A DNA stretch of 64,000 nt from Acanthaster planci (taxonomy: Eukaryota > Echinodermata > Asteroidea > Valvatida > Acanthasteridae). Location: NCBI RefSeq assembly GCF_001949145.1, contig NW_019091395.1, positions 597,106 through 661,105 on the forward strand, in the 5' to 3' direction. Shown one piece after another: positions 13,901-26,800 of this stretch; the first letter of the stretch is position 1; the number at the start of each line of letters is the position of its first letter. Below the pieces are notes generated by a model. The model was not told where the DNA came from and ran no database searches. It saw nothing but the letters and a program-made list of their open reading frames with translations. The translations under genes were made by a program, and so were the position numbers.

Positions 13901-14858
13901 TGCATGTTGGCCGTCAGCAATTCCCCTGAAGCATGAAATGTAGCATACCATAGATCACTCTGCGAATTTTACATAACACAAGGCATAGCGAACAAGTTAC
14001 AAATTGGTTAATTGACTCTGGCACCCCCCCCCAGAAAATGCCTTCGTCATGCCAACTGCGTATCCTCACATAATGCACTTCATTACGGGTATGCTGTGTT
14101 GAAATATTGGATTGAACGTTGATTGTAGCACAACAACCTGACAGGCCTTTCTGTTATCGTTACTTGTTTCATTGAACAGCTACGTGCACCATACAATTTT
14201 TTCTTAATTAAGTTTTCATTTCCATTTCCTCTTTCTCTCTCTGTTGACCCTTTCAGCTCTTGATGAAGATGCCCCTGCTGCGCTCCACCTCTACCTTGCA
14301 GATGGAGACCATGCTGCGCTTCCGCATGGAGTTCCCTGAGGTGACCATCCCGCTGCTGCTGGCTGAGCTGAACAACATCAACCACGAGGACGCTGAGGAC
14401 CACTTCATGCTGCCACTCATGAGCGAGGTCCTCGGACTCAATGGGAACTCGTGAGTACGAGCACTTTATGAAGAAAGACAATGCCAAAAAAGGGCAAACT
14501 GGAAAAAGTGAGAAAACCAGAAAATCGTATCGCGTATGGTATAGTCCTCGGACTGTAATTTTTTAAATGACCAATAGGAAAGTTCATGAGAGTGGTCAAC
14601 TGAACTTCTGACCACAAAGTGCTTCTGTTAACATACATTGACACAGAGAATGGAATCCTTTTCAAATTTTTCATACCCAACAGGCGGAAAAGACCCCATG
14701 ACATCGCAGAACGTCTCCCCCTCACGAAGATCACCAAGGAAGGCGGTCTCTTCCAGCCACCAAAAGCAGTCGCTGGGGTGCCCACTCAACGGTCCCCGTC
14801 GTCTTCGGAGCCTGAGGACATTAACATGGTGGTCACAATGAGGACAGCTACAACGTGA
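7937..14858 (+). CDS. NR1-type nuclear hormone receptor (5' partial)
   Basis: Ligand-regulated transcription factor acting in the nucleus. Seven exons: 7937-8078, 10005-10228, 10668-10853, 12398-12647, 13348-13463, 14257-14450 and 14684-14858. They join in phase into 428 residues plus TGA. The first exon encodes the second zinc finger ([10 protein letters not shown], then YKC...NC...RC..HC) and ends CLAVGMSKE. The next gives the T-box [11 protein letters not shown] and a hinge. Exons 3-6 form the ligand-binding domain, with the receptor signature [11 protein letters not shown]...DQMTLLKQG and [11 protein letters not shown]. An AF-2 core LMSEVL (14416-14433) fits the hydrophobic-hydrophobic-x-Glu-hydrophobic-hydrophobic rule. 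About 63 residues follow, including RKRPHD, as an F-type tail. The closest families I recognise are E75/E78/Rev-erb and PPAR (NR1). An intact AF-2 argues against a plain Rev-erb, which lacks helix 12. The first zinc finger is left of the window. Exact orthology is uncertain. Confidence 0.92.
9822..9896 (-). repeat. tRNA-derived SINE head in receptor intron
   Basis: On the minus strand TGGCATGGTAGTCCAGT resembles an A box and GGTTCGAATCC is a perfect B box, about 35 bases apart. Anticodon and acceptor stems are not convincing, so this is a SINE and not a tRNA gene. Its body would run toward lower coordinates, into 9560-9822. Confidence 0.65.
11788..11946. mobile_element. MITE-like hairpin in receptor intron
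   Basis: Two arms of about 75 bases are inverted copies of each other around a centre near 11866. The left arm carries CAAGAGTTTGCAACGC and GGCCAATCA. The right arm carries TGATTGGCC and GCGTTGCAAACTCTTGG. The transcript could fold into one long imperfect hairpin. No ORF lies inside. This is the architecture of a short non-autonomous inverted-repeat transposon. Confidence 0.75.
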
Positions 14859-15125
14859 GAATGTCAACCTCAGACTGTGGTCATCTCTTGGTTTTTGGGT
14901 CCTTGGAGCTTGATGTCAACATAGTAGGATAGGTGACAGCTATGATGCGAGGACATAGATAGTAGACAGTGGTCACCTCTTCATTTTGTAGTGAACAGAA
15001 TCCGAGGACATCAACATAGTGGATAATTAACACACAGGACAGCTATGTTGTGAGGACATCAGTAGCAGACGTTTAGTCATCTTGTCCGCAGTCCTTGGAG
15101 CCTGAGGACATTAACATGATTGTAA
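14805..15125 (+). repeat. Degenerate tandem copies of the receptor's terminal codons
   Basis: The end of the last coding exon, TCGGAGCCTGAGGACATTAA (from 14805), recurs in decayed form from about 14902, 15002 and 15091 (CCTTGGAGCCTGAGGACATT in the last). Intervening parts also match: GACAGCTATGATGCGAGGACAT and GACAGCTATGTTGTGAGGACAT resemble the coding GACAGCTACAACGTGAG. The spacing is about 90-100 bases. The copies follow the stop codon, so they would fall in the 3' UTR. Confidence 0.75.
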
Positions 15126-16892
15126 AAGTGATAATAGATTTTTGTGTATAAAGTTGTCAAATATTCTTGTTTCTTGGGCAACGCTGGTTTGTGAAGCAGC
15201 CTTTTTTCCGTCTGCAAGCAGTCATAGCGGAGTCACACAGGGTTTCTATCGCAACATTAATGCACATCCATGTTTGTCTGTGATTCAGGCTTGTAAAAGC
15301 CTCTTTATTCAGCAATCGTCTTAAGGATATTCACTAGGCGACTGAGCATGTAAGACATGCACGGCCTTCATCAGATTGTTCATACCCACCTTCATTAAGT
15401 TCATCACTGCTGGACCTTGGCCTGGTCTTGAACCCAACCCCTGGAGATCCTGCAAATATCCACGAGAAAATTGGGGGAACATTTTTGCGGGGTTGAGGAA
15501 GGTCGAGCCCAGCCACTGTTATTGTACATTAGACACGGTGCCCCCTGAAAGTTGAAGTGCAAAGAATGCATCTTTGGTGTCCTGCACAGGGGAGGATTTT
15601 GGAAGATACGGGAAAGTTTTTGATGAGAATCCTGCGAGAATTTTTAGGGTCAAGTTTTTTTCCGAGGAGTTTAGCCGTGCAACCTCTATGATCTGCTGTA
15701 AGCCATGCCATTGCGACTTTCATTATACACGTCCACCTTTGGCCGCCTCAGAGCAAACGTCTTCAGGCCCCTGGATCAGTAATTTTGAGAGCCCCTACAT
15801 AAGGAGGCCGTCATCTGCATGGCATGTGATGCTACGTCTAGCTTCGCATGTCTGGGCGTTCAATATGCAGCCTCTACCCAGCCCTAAAAGTTATGTTTAG
15901 TCTCAGCCGGGGCTTGAGGTCCATCAATTCCGAAGATTATGTCCATCAAGACCCGGAAGGCATCAAGGTCCCCAAAAGACATTCAAGAAAATTAAGTCCT
16001 AGTCAGCTTCTTCTATTAGAACTTTGTAACACTGCAATTTGTCTTGCATTTATGGTTCGCCAATCAGAATGGGCGCTTTGTTGGCTGAGCATCTCATACT
16101 TCTTTTGTAGCAGTGTGTCTAGGTCATAGGTCATTTTCAAGGCCTTTGTGCCCATTTGACCACAGACCAACCAAAGGGTTAGGATCCCACGTTGAGTGTA
16201 TCATTGAGGTTATAGCAAGGCGCTCAGTGAAGTGACACATGCAACTGCATGCCATTTTAGAACCGACACCTGGCGTTATGACAAGGCCATTTAAGTTTCT
16301 TTTTCTCTCCAAAGATTTTGGAAGTTAGAGGTCCGCCAATATGGGTCTTAGCAGATGCTTGACTATACACCATGCAGGAGCTAATGCAATAGTATGCAAT
16401 AATCACATACAAAGAGCACCCACTTCTGTGATGAAAAAACATGTCCAGTGTAGAATTCAACACCACTGAAAGAAACATTTTGAAGTTTAAATCTCCATGG
16501 AAAATTTCTTTACCGTTTTCATTTGTTTTAAAAAATTTTTATGGAGAAACGTTGTGTCACCAGTTTGCCAAATGTTGCACAATGACTCTTCTGCTAAACT
16601 TTTAACTACTCCACAAATTCACCCACTTCAAACTTTTATAACACTCGTCGAATTAATTAAAAATACCACCGACTTATTAGGGAAATTAAAGTCTTCACTG
16701 CGAACAGCTGTCTACAGGGGTTTGAAACAATTTTGTATGGGCTCTTACACACACGTAGGATATTTTAATGAGTGGAACTGTTTTCCAATTATCAAGACAA
16801 TGCATTAATCACGTTAATAGGAGCTGCTTCCTTTTTGTCTTGTGATTCCCAGAAATGCAACTCGAAATACTGACTGCTTAAAGTTATCAGCA

Positions 16893-16909
16893 CATATATA
16901 TATATATAT
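16893..16909. repeat. (AT)n microsatellite
   Basis: A short uninterrupted AT dinucleotide run in the presumed 3' UTR of the nuclear receptor gene. Confidence 0.9.
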
Positions 16910-19527
16910 TTTTCACTTTGTATAAGGTAACAGTAAGTTATTCATAAATTGTATAATAATTTTTTTATAACTATGATTGAGCTCATTAAGATTGTGTAAA
17001 TGGTTTTAATTGTAAAAATGTTTTGTAATGCAGCACTGCCCACCGAGAGATGAAAAATGCACACCTATGATTTGCATTGTACTGAGACACATTTGAATTG
17101 AAATGGCTATATCCTTTTTTTTTTTTAAATTAATTCTTCTAACAAGGGACTGAAATAAAATGTATGTCTGAAATGTGAGGGAAGAAAATTTTGTTTTATG
17201 AGACGGTGAGGGACAAGCTGATGTATTATTTTTAGAAGGGAATTTGGATTTAGTTTGCCAATTTTTTTTTTTTGGTCGTATAGTATATGCAACTTTGTAC
17301 ATGCATTAGATGCCATGCACGCATCGCAAAACTGAACTGCGTTGATCATGTTCCACCATTTCCAAACTGAAGTTCATACCAAAAACTGAAATTCATCAAA
17401 AGAATGGCAGATTAGGCAGTTTTGAAGTGCTAAAAATCAGATAGGAGGGATTCTCCATGTTAAATATCGCAGAAAGTTCAGAAAATGTTTTGCATTGGAC
17501 CTGCCTGCAAGGATGCAAGTTTTCAGGCAAAAGCCTGATTTTTGGCTGGTTCTTGTAAAATGTTATTTTCAGACCTTAGCAAGGTACATCTAGGCTTCCA
17601 TGGCTGTATTTTCAGGTTCTGTATGAGAGCCTGACTGGCATCCCTGCTGCCTAAATCTTAATTATGGGCCATGGAGAAATGTCAACATATGTTCATGTGG
17701 TACACTTTTCTGTCAGTAACAAATTCTGTGAGTGGCATTAAATACTGCACCACATTCCTGTGTTATTGGTGACGGGGGGTTCTTCCTTCTAGTATCTCAT
17801 TGGTTTCTTTCCAAAGACTAGACGACATGCCCTGTGATGTTATGCCAGGCAGTATGCACCTACATACTGGAGAAGCAGCTGGCCTTGGCTCGTCCTCTTC
17901 ACTTTTGACCATCATGCTTTGCTATGAAATTTATTAACTTCATTGCCCAATACATTTATAGTTGATATTTCAAGTAATAAGAAACGTGCAGTTGGTGTGT
18001 TCACTTTGTGCTATGTGACCAGAATGTGATTTTTATGGGCACTTTCAACATCATCTACATATGCAGCAGGTTATAATTCAAGGCCCTAATTTAATTTTGA
18101 CGACATGAGTCAGTGGCAACTAATTCATTTCCTTTGAGATTACCTCGTTTTGAAATACATGTACGGTAAAATGCATAAAATAAATTGTAACTTAGTTCGT
18201 AATTATGCAGTGATACAGAATCGCAGATTCATGGTGCACATTATAACTGTATTGTAGAGCAAGATTGTTTCTGTAATAGCTGAAATATACAAGTAAAAAT
18301 TGGTTTTATTTGTTTTTTTTTTTTTTTAAGACGATTGATTGTTACAGTTTACACAGGAGTGGAAAATCAAGATTTCAGCCTCACCTTGAGTGGGGCTATG
18401 AACAGATGAAGAGCCTAACAGTGGTTTCTCCAAAATTTGAAAAAACAAATCCCAAATGTGAATTTTTTCTGCAAAGAGGTATTTTTAATAAAGAAATGTT
18501 GATTTTTGTAACACTAGGCACTGTATATAATGTTTTCTATAAAAAAAAAGATGCCAAACACAACACAATGTTTATACCTGTATAACCTCTTTGAACAAAA
18601 AGCAGTTCAATGTTTCTTTTTATGTTGTATCCCCATAAGAAGATTCTTCATCTGAGGTTTGGGATAACATCAGACGAACAATCGTCTTTTGTGAGTGTGC
18701 GTGACTGAAAGAACTTGAGATGTCACTCGCGCAAAAGAATTGCCTCATGTTTTTCTCAAATGAATTCTTATGATGTGTTGCAATGTGATTGTGGCCAACA
18801 AACAAGGCGCTGCTATGTCTCGAGATAGGTCGTGTTTTCACACGTTCATTTTTTTTGTTCAGTAGGTATTTTTTCAAAATGGAAGTATTTAGGGCGACCG
18901 TTAGTGGAGAAACTGCATTGTGACTTGGTTGGAAGTAACTTTGTTGACGTGCGCCCATTTTGGTGTTTTTGTGAAAACTTGTGTGCAGTCGTATGTCATC
19001 ACAGGGTATATAAAAGCCACTCGTTGCGAGTGAGCATTCTGTACCAATATTTCTCCACTGCGTTGGTTCTTTGAAGTTGACATTGAATTTTTATTCATGG
19101 CCGGTGCGTGGAAAAACAATCCATTATTTTTCTGAGACAAGTGGATAGATTTTGTCTCCCTGACCTGTCACGTGAAACAATTAAGATTACACACTTTACC
19201 TCAAAGCATATAGTAATGACAAAGTTTACAAGGTTGGGCCGTATTTTGGTTTAATTAATAAAAAAAAAAGCAATTCATGTATGTCTTCACTAAACCTAGA
19301 CTTTGTCTTTTATTATTTTGAGTGTTTTTGAGACAGTGTCGAGTATCAGACGGAGGAAAATTTCTGCGCCATTGTTTATGTTCAGTTGTCATTTTTGACA
19401 AAATTAACAAAAAAAATCTTTGTTATAAAAAGTGGTGTTAACAGTCTCCGTTAACGCAGTGCCACCCCAAGCCCACCATTGTGTGTGGAAATCTAATGCG
19501 TTGATTTTTTGTTGAATTTATCGTCAA

Positions 19528-20144
19528 CCACTTCCTGCCAGGGAGCCTGGTACCGGAGACCTTGGCCATGTACGCATGGCTGGATTGCTTGAAATCGGAA
19601 CTTTCTTCATGGAAAAAAATGAAGGTGCTTGGTGTTTTTAGAAAAAGTTTACTTGGTGTCAGTCAGCTGCTGGGACTTGCCAGTCAAGGTTCATGTGCTG
19701 TCTGCAGAGTGCTGGCCAATTTTTCGTGGAGGTAGTCTGTCATAGCTTTGAAACAGTACCATTGTTCATGAAGTATCAGCGGAAACAAAAGTGCTCCAGC
19801 GATGAGCGATACAGTACCGCTGGGCGCTTGTGGAATCTGGCTGTGTAATACAGACAACGCCGCCATCCAGCAACATACTGGTGCACTGGGCCAATTTCCA
19901 GAACAAAGAGGAACTTACACGACACCACGCAATGGGGGCTCTTTACTGGGCGGCAGGCATGGCTGCAATACTCGCGTGTCAATGGAGGTTGCCTGTCAGA
20001 TAAGACTTGCCACAAGACAGTCGTCTGTTTGGGTGTACGGGTCCAGTCCAAATGAATTTTTGAAGAATTTTAAGAACAGAAAAAAGTGAAAAAGCACGCG
20101 ACAGTGTGTCCTCAGTGCCGCTATCTCCACTTGGCAGGAAGTGG
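19528..20144. mobile_element. 617-bp inverted-repeat element, piggyBac-MITE-like
   Basis: CCACTTCCTGCCA at 19528-19540 is repeated as its exact reverse complement TGGCAGGAAGTGG at 20132-20144. The right end is followed by TTAA and the left end is preceded by TCAA, one base off. Terminal inverted repeats abutting TTAA are typical of piggyBac-type elements. The interior has no transposase-like frame, so it would be non-autonomous. The superfamily call is inference. Confidence 0.6.
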
Positions 20145-20721
20145 TTAACCCATCATCAAAACTATCCCTTGCATCATGCAGGGAAAGTTGGCATCGTCAA
20201 AATTAACTCTCCAATGTTGTGCATTTTGCATGGCGTATACTGTGGGGTGGATTTCAGACTGACATCCAGTCTAATCTACTCTAACACTGCCCTACGTTTG
20301 GCTATTACCACAAAATTGCCAACTGTACAAACTAGTCTATAGTCAATAACTATATTGTCACAATTAATTACTGTACTTTACAATGCACTTTAACACAAAA
20401 CAGATGATAAAACCAAAATTATACCACTATACAAACTCTTTACTCTAAGAAATACCATAAAGGCCTACAGGTATATACGTATGTACAAGGGAAAACGGGC
20501 AAAAACTGTGAAACACTTGCTTTGAAGCAGAAGTGCAGTGTTAAAAAACATGATGGAAGACGTGCATTGCAGGAAGCCCATAGACTATAACGCCACAAGA
20601 TAAGGACTGGCATTGTAGGATCATCCATGAATGGCCCCACGATAAAGTACCATGCACATCTGAATATGTGAACATTGGAAAGTGGGTTGATATTGCTAAA
20701 AGTGCTTTATAAAAATGGCAA

Positions 20722-20727
20722 TTTATT
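20722..20727 (-). terminator. Candidate polyadenylation signal of the kinesin gene
   Basis: AATAAA on the minus strand, about 155 bases beyond the kinesin stop codon. It is the nearest canonical hexamer downstream, and would give a short 3' UTR. Confidence 0.5.
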
Positions 20728-20881
20728 ATTCTTTAACCTGCTGTTTTTCCAATGGAAATCCATTATTTTCTCTCTGGCTTCTCCTTTCCCAGGTAAAACT
20801 CTCCATATTGTCTAACTGCGGTAATGCTAGTTCCGCATCGTATTCTAAGATTTCAAATTCCTTCTGGGCCTTTGGCATGCC

Positions 20882-23800
20882 TTACTTGACTTTCTTTTGG
20901 GCGGTGCCAATGTTACATTGATTAACCTTGGTGGCAAAGCGTAGTGAGCAAAGGGACTCCTGCAGGTTCTCCTCGCGGGGTGAAATGTTGACGAACATCA
21001 ACCTGAGGAGAGGGAGAAAGTAGGTGGAAAGAAACAACAAAGATTAGAAACGTCCAAGTTTTGAAGTTCACCTCTTGAAACAGATATCCATTCACTTATG
21101 ATCACAGTGCGCAGTGGTCAGTGTTATAGCCAGCCCTATGTTAGTGCAGGGCAATTTAGTAATGGCGAACGGAGGACGTGAAGCAACCGGAGTCTCACGC
21201 ATCACAGCCGGGGGCACAGGGGCCCCCTTAAGTGGACTCTAGATTGCTTTTTCAGTGAGTTTTTCTTTCCAAATTGATGAAGAGTTCAAATTTTTACAAA
21301 ATTCTTCCCGGTAAAAATACGAAATTTTTATAGTGACTTATGTTGTTTTTTTCTGGAAATTTTAAGGCCTTTTCTGCCAGTCAGTGGGCTGTTTCATCAA
21401 GCTTAGTGCCCGGCGGTAGAACGCTGTGGTGGAGATCCCCGACCAGCAAAGCTACAACACTGGTAGTGGTGCTTGAAAGTGTTGAGAATATGCAATAATA
21501 AACATGCAGTAACTTGGGTTGAGTTCGGGTGGCCTGTTCTTAACATGGGTTTCTTGTTCTCGCGCTCGAACGGCGGGAACACGACTCAAGAACACTGTTC
21601 TCAGAACAGGATCACACACCACCTCCTCCTCAGGGTTTTACAGGAGCACATGGAAAACCTCGTGAGATTTTGATTTCTCAACAGCTGCAAAAAGCAGAGA
21701 GATGGCTTCCAAAGCCATAGACCATGTTGACAATGGGAAGTATCGCAAAATTAACATTAATTATTTACCATAACACAGAAATTCATGTTCCTGTTTATAT
21801 AAAAAGAATTCAGCCCATCCAAACCTTAACTCTCGAATAACATACATGGACGCCGCCATGTTACATGTCATAACCGGTTGTTTGTTCCCGGCGTTCCAGC
21901 GGCCAACCCACAAACAACAAATCGAGCTGTTCTTGAGCATACGGGAACAAGGTGCCCGAACTCAGCCTTGAGGTTTACAAGTGAGGTTTAGTGAGCATTT
22001 ACAGGGATTTTTAGGAGCAACACAGGATAAAACCTCAAGTGACCACCTTTTCTTTGCTGCATTCTTCCCTTCCATACTCTGTAGTTAAAGTGTTTCATTC
22101 CAAGTTTCAAGACTACGTGCATGCCTGTCAGCTATTCTTTTTGTGTTACTGCGCAATCAGTACAACAGTTTCTTGTAAATAAATGTACTGATCGATGGGC
22201 TATGGAAGAAACAAAGTCAGGAATGGCTCTCCCCGGGCTTGTTTTCTGGTCATCACATATGCCACACCTCACCACATATAGAGCCATCTGCCAACTATTT
22301 ACATGAAGGCTTTCTTAACCAGGAGTAGAGACTTCTCAAAGTCACTGTGAACTATCTGCCACAATCTTGCCATGAAAAAATTGGTTACACCTCTTTGCAA
22401 AGGCAGTCACGCCTCTGAAACTCACTTGAAAAGGGTCCATTTTTGGCTTTTGGGGTGACAACATTTTTCTCTCTGATTGCATACCTTTTTTTGAGCTTGC
22501 TCACAACTTGAATGTCTGTTGGTTTTGTCTCCCTTTTGTTCCTTCTTTGTCAGTGTGTATTACGGTCATTGTAATGCCTTGTGTATTCTTGTAAATGCTA
22601 TTCCACATACAACCTTGAGCTTAAATGCAAACAGCCTTGTACTTTCCTGTTCTGTATCATATTGTGATTTTTTGTTCATAGTCAAATTTTAACAACGCCT
22701 TTAAATTGGTATTTAAAATTTAGATAATCTGCCAACTGTAATTTGCATGTATGAAGCGTGTCCTGCGTAGTGCATAAAAAAGGCCACAGAAACTTGACAA
22801 ATAAGTGAAACAAGACCAAATGTTGGGAAGGGAAATTTGCCGCCTCACGTTTTGGAGTTGCCTCCCAGGGAGTTCTGCAGCAGGTGGGTGAGCTTGCTGT
22901 TGCGGTAAGGCACGTGGGATTCCTTGTTGGCTAGCGCCATGATGACGTTGCCCAGGTTACTCAGGCTGCGGTTGATGTTCTTGGTCTCGCGCAGCCGCTC
23001 GCCGGTGGAGCCCGACTGGGACAGTCGCTCGCTGCCCGCCAGGTCCACCAGATTCAGGGTACCTGCGGTGGCAGAGAGAGCAGAGACCAACGGATGAATG
23101 AGAAGACCTCCCTGAGATCTCCAAAATCTCTCCACTGTACAGGACAGTGACTTTAATCTTAACAAAATCAGGGTTTTTTTTGGGGGGGGATGGCAGAATT
23201 GATGCCCCCTAAAATCTAAGCTGTGCCTCGCCTGATCTTTCTAAAACTTGGTATCCATGACAGGACTTTCACTAATTAAAAGACTTTCACTTCACTTTGA
23301 CATAAGGCCTTGCTGTAACAATAATTTGTGTTTCAAGCCCTCGTGCAAGTCATCCAACTTGCATTGAGAATTTTAATGGGCAAACTAAACTTTTTGACCA
23401 AAATATGAACCGGCCTTCATGCTGAGGTCTAAACCCTAAAAGGGCTGGGATCGGGGATCTGCCCCCCTCAGTGCTTTTCCCAATAGAGGCACAGCATGTT
23501 TTTTCACATGCCAAGCCTTCAGGGTTTTTCCAGTAATATCGTGCAGTAAGTTTGACACCAATATTATGAGAATCTGATGAGCCATTCTCACGCAGCATCC
23601 ATTTTTTTTAAATAGGTCGGCCAAAACACTTTGAGCTGATACGCTTCGTGTACGTTAAGTGGTACATGTGGCCTTCAATATGAATTGGAACCTCAATCCA
23701 ATATGAATTGGAACCTCAATCCAATATGAATTGGAACCTCAATCCAATATGAATTGGAACCTCAGATTTGTACTTACGCTGATTGCGTAGGAACAGCCAA

Positions 23801-26800
23801 GTTCTGGGCAGGGGGGTGTTGTGGAAACTGCCCTCGTATGGATGTGAGATGGTTAGTAATAATCTGCCCAAGTCTGTTAAGATTAAATCCTGACGCAGTT
23901 TACAGAAGGTGGAAAAACCATTCTTCCTTTACCGCTAACACCAAAACTATTTTTCCAAAGAAACTGTTCATGCTAAAATATAATTCTTCGGAAGATTGCC
24001 CACCTTGGCTGGCCTCGCCAGTCAGTGCATTGGTTCCGGTCAGCCTCAGCCGGAAGACGCTGTGGCTGCGGGAGGACCGCTCGTTGCATCCCGTAGCCGC
24101 CACGGCCCGCTGGTGGGAGGCCCTGCCCAGCAGCGCCCGCACCTGTGCCTCGCCGCTCACCGCCACCGTGGTGGAGTTGGTTACTTCCACGTCATTGCTG
24201 CCGCTGTTGGTACCGCCGCGACCATCCTTGGCTGCCAGCTTGATCTCACACTTCTTGTCGCCTGCACCCAGCAGGTCGCGTACCGTCTCATTGTAGATCT
24301 CTAGGAAGCTGGCTTCCATAGTGTACTGCAATGCAACGTTTCAAACAAGCCCAACATTTTTAAGAGAGAACTAAGAAAATTGACAAGAACATAATTCAAT
24401 CACATCTGTGATCTTCAAATGCGTCTCTCCAGAAAAACTTTGTTCCCAGGATTTTTCATGACTGTGGGAACCCTGAAAAGGGTTCCTAAACCCACCTCCC
24501 AGCCCTTCTCCTTGAGCTCGCTGGCCGTCTGGAAGATCTGTCGCACCGCCCTGGGGATCATCCCCTCCGTCTCCTCTCCTACATCATCTGGCCCCTCCAT
24601 GGTGAACGTCTTGCCGCTGCCCGTCTGGCCGTAGGCAAACACGCACACATTGTAGCCGTCCAGGGCACTCTGAGGGGGACAGGGAGCAGGGACAAGGGTG
24701 CAGAGGAGGAAATAATGACAGGAATGCCGGTAGTAATTTAACAAAAAGGTCGGAAATGGAACGAAGGGCAATGGTCTTGTGTTTACTTCTTGTGTTGCAA
24801 GTGTCTTTCTATGCAAATCCATTGTCATCACTTGAGAAAACAAGCTACATGTAATTTTAGACTTAAGTCTGAATCTCATGTTTGAAATGAGAAGAGTCAA
24901 ACTCAGGAATGGACGGAGGTATTTACGATACTTTTTTTTCACAGTACAGTACATTAGGATATGATAGCATGTGCATGAACTAATCAATTTTGTAAACTAT
25001 GAAAACTGTTAGACTTGTAAGCATCTATTGTGTTTATTCGCAAGTCGTCAACATGCTGTTGAGAGTGGCATTTTACTTCAATTCAGCCAATTCAGGCAAC
25101 ACTACTGCAGCTGAGGGTTTTTCTGTGGACAAGTATTATTCGAGGACCCCCCCAATTAAAAACCAAACCAATGCCATGATCAGCTAAGATGTAAATATTA
25201 CAATTGCCTGGTATGTAGAAGGGGAAAAAAGTGATGCACAATTTTTTTTTCTGAATTTTGAAGCTTAAAAACTTGACGGATTGGAACTTTTTAAATGTGA
25301 CCAGAGAAATTGGTATCCGCTACATGAGTGTTTTGCCTCATTTAATTTTGCCATTTTCACCACTTTTTGCTGTTTTCCTCTGAAAAAACAAAAAGAGAGA
25401 AATGTTTTCCCAGTACCTGAACCAACTGGGATATCTCATCAAAGACCTCTGCCTGTGTGGAGCTAGGGTCGAAGACGCGATCAAAACCAAATTCATACTT
25501 CTTACTGCTGCTGGACCGTGTGCCGACATTACTCTGTAAAGAGAAAAAAGGGATTACATAGGGACAACTTAACGCAAGACAGAGCCCTTCTTTTGTGTAA
25601 TTTGACAACAAGAAATAGAAGCCAGTACTGTGATGGCAGAATACTCCTAGGAAGGTGGTATGGCCGCGTTACATGCCTCTTTGAGCAATAGGGTGTCGCA
25701 ATTTGCCAAAAGCACATTTGCGCATTAAGCTGAGGAATTTCCGTGGGTGTGCAGTGCCAGTGCAGTTATGGCGTCTAACCGGTTTTAATGGTCCGTAGCC
25801 AGATGTGTTGTTTGGAAGTGTGTGCTACAAGGCACTCTTACATTGGCAGGCTTTTCCCACGGAACATTTCATTTAAAGTCAGTGTAACCTTAAGAGGGAA
25901 AATCCCATGCCTCACATCTGAGAGTTGGAAGTATTTCCAGGCCTACAAATGGGCAAGTAAAATAATGATTGCGGTACAGCAACCTACAGTAATAACAAAC
26001 CACTGAGGCATTTATCCACCTAAAATAAAACTCAAGCAGTGTCTTTACACATGGCACAGAGGATAAGAATTTACATTTAAATTGAAAAAGAATTGACAAA
26101 AAATTCCCCTACCATTTAAATATTAAGCCAACACTTGCCAGAGGCCGCTGCCACCTTCCTCCATGTTTTCATTTGTACATGATTATACAGTTCAACAATG
26201 CACATGGTTCAACCAATGTAACAATGTAGATTGATGTTGGGGAACTTAAAACAAGCAATGTTCACTGTTTTAGAATCCTCATTTTTCTCAAAAAGTACAT
26301 GGATACTGAAAGGGGAAAATGTTCTGAAAATCAGATTACTTTTACAGGCATCGTTTGTAATAAAAATGAACACCAGACTGCGTCGATCAAAATGCCAAAC
26401 ATCTAAAAGGGGCAGTTCCTTTTCAACATGTGGGGAAGTCGGTAAACAGATTTGCAACTTGTTTTGTTTGAATGCGTAAACGTCCCTTCCTTAACCCATT
26501 GCAGTCGGAAGTCAGCCCTGGCCGTGGCTCAGAGGGAGGATTACTGCATACCGCAAATACATTCATCATGCACCTGCGGTTTCTAAGTGGGCCCGCTGCT
26601 GGTCACGGCTCTGCATACTGGGAATACCGTAGTCCAGCAGTCAAAGTCAGAATAATCCCGGCAGCGATGGAATAATCAAGGTGTAATTAAGACAAACACA
26701 AGCAGGAAGCAAACCAATCTATTCACCCTAATTGTTTTTAATCTCACAGGGAATATTGACTTTTTTTGGTATTGTGAGAGGTACTTCTGACAAGCTTGTA

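Larger units (their letters stand above)
14859..20881. other. Spacer between convergent genes: receptor 3' UTR and kinesin 3' flank
   Basis: No coding exon is recognisable. The left part is presumably receptor 3' UTR; plus-strand AATAAA hexamers occur at 17154, 18179 and 18487, and the real end cannot be chosen from sequence alone. An (AT)n run lies at 16893-16909. The right part holds a TTAA-flanked inverted-repeat element (19528-20144) and the short 3' UTR of the kinesin gene. Confidence 0.6.

Noticed and set aside
23754-24296. 180-residue plus-strand frame
   Set aside because: Antisense shadow of the KIFC1 motor exon 24325-24004, which has unmistakable kinesin motifs on the minus strand.
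24415-24987. 190-residue minus-strand frame
   Set aside because: Only 24669-24496 is KIFC1 exon; the rest is read-through into introns on both sides beyond clear splice sites.
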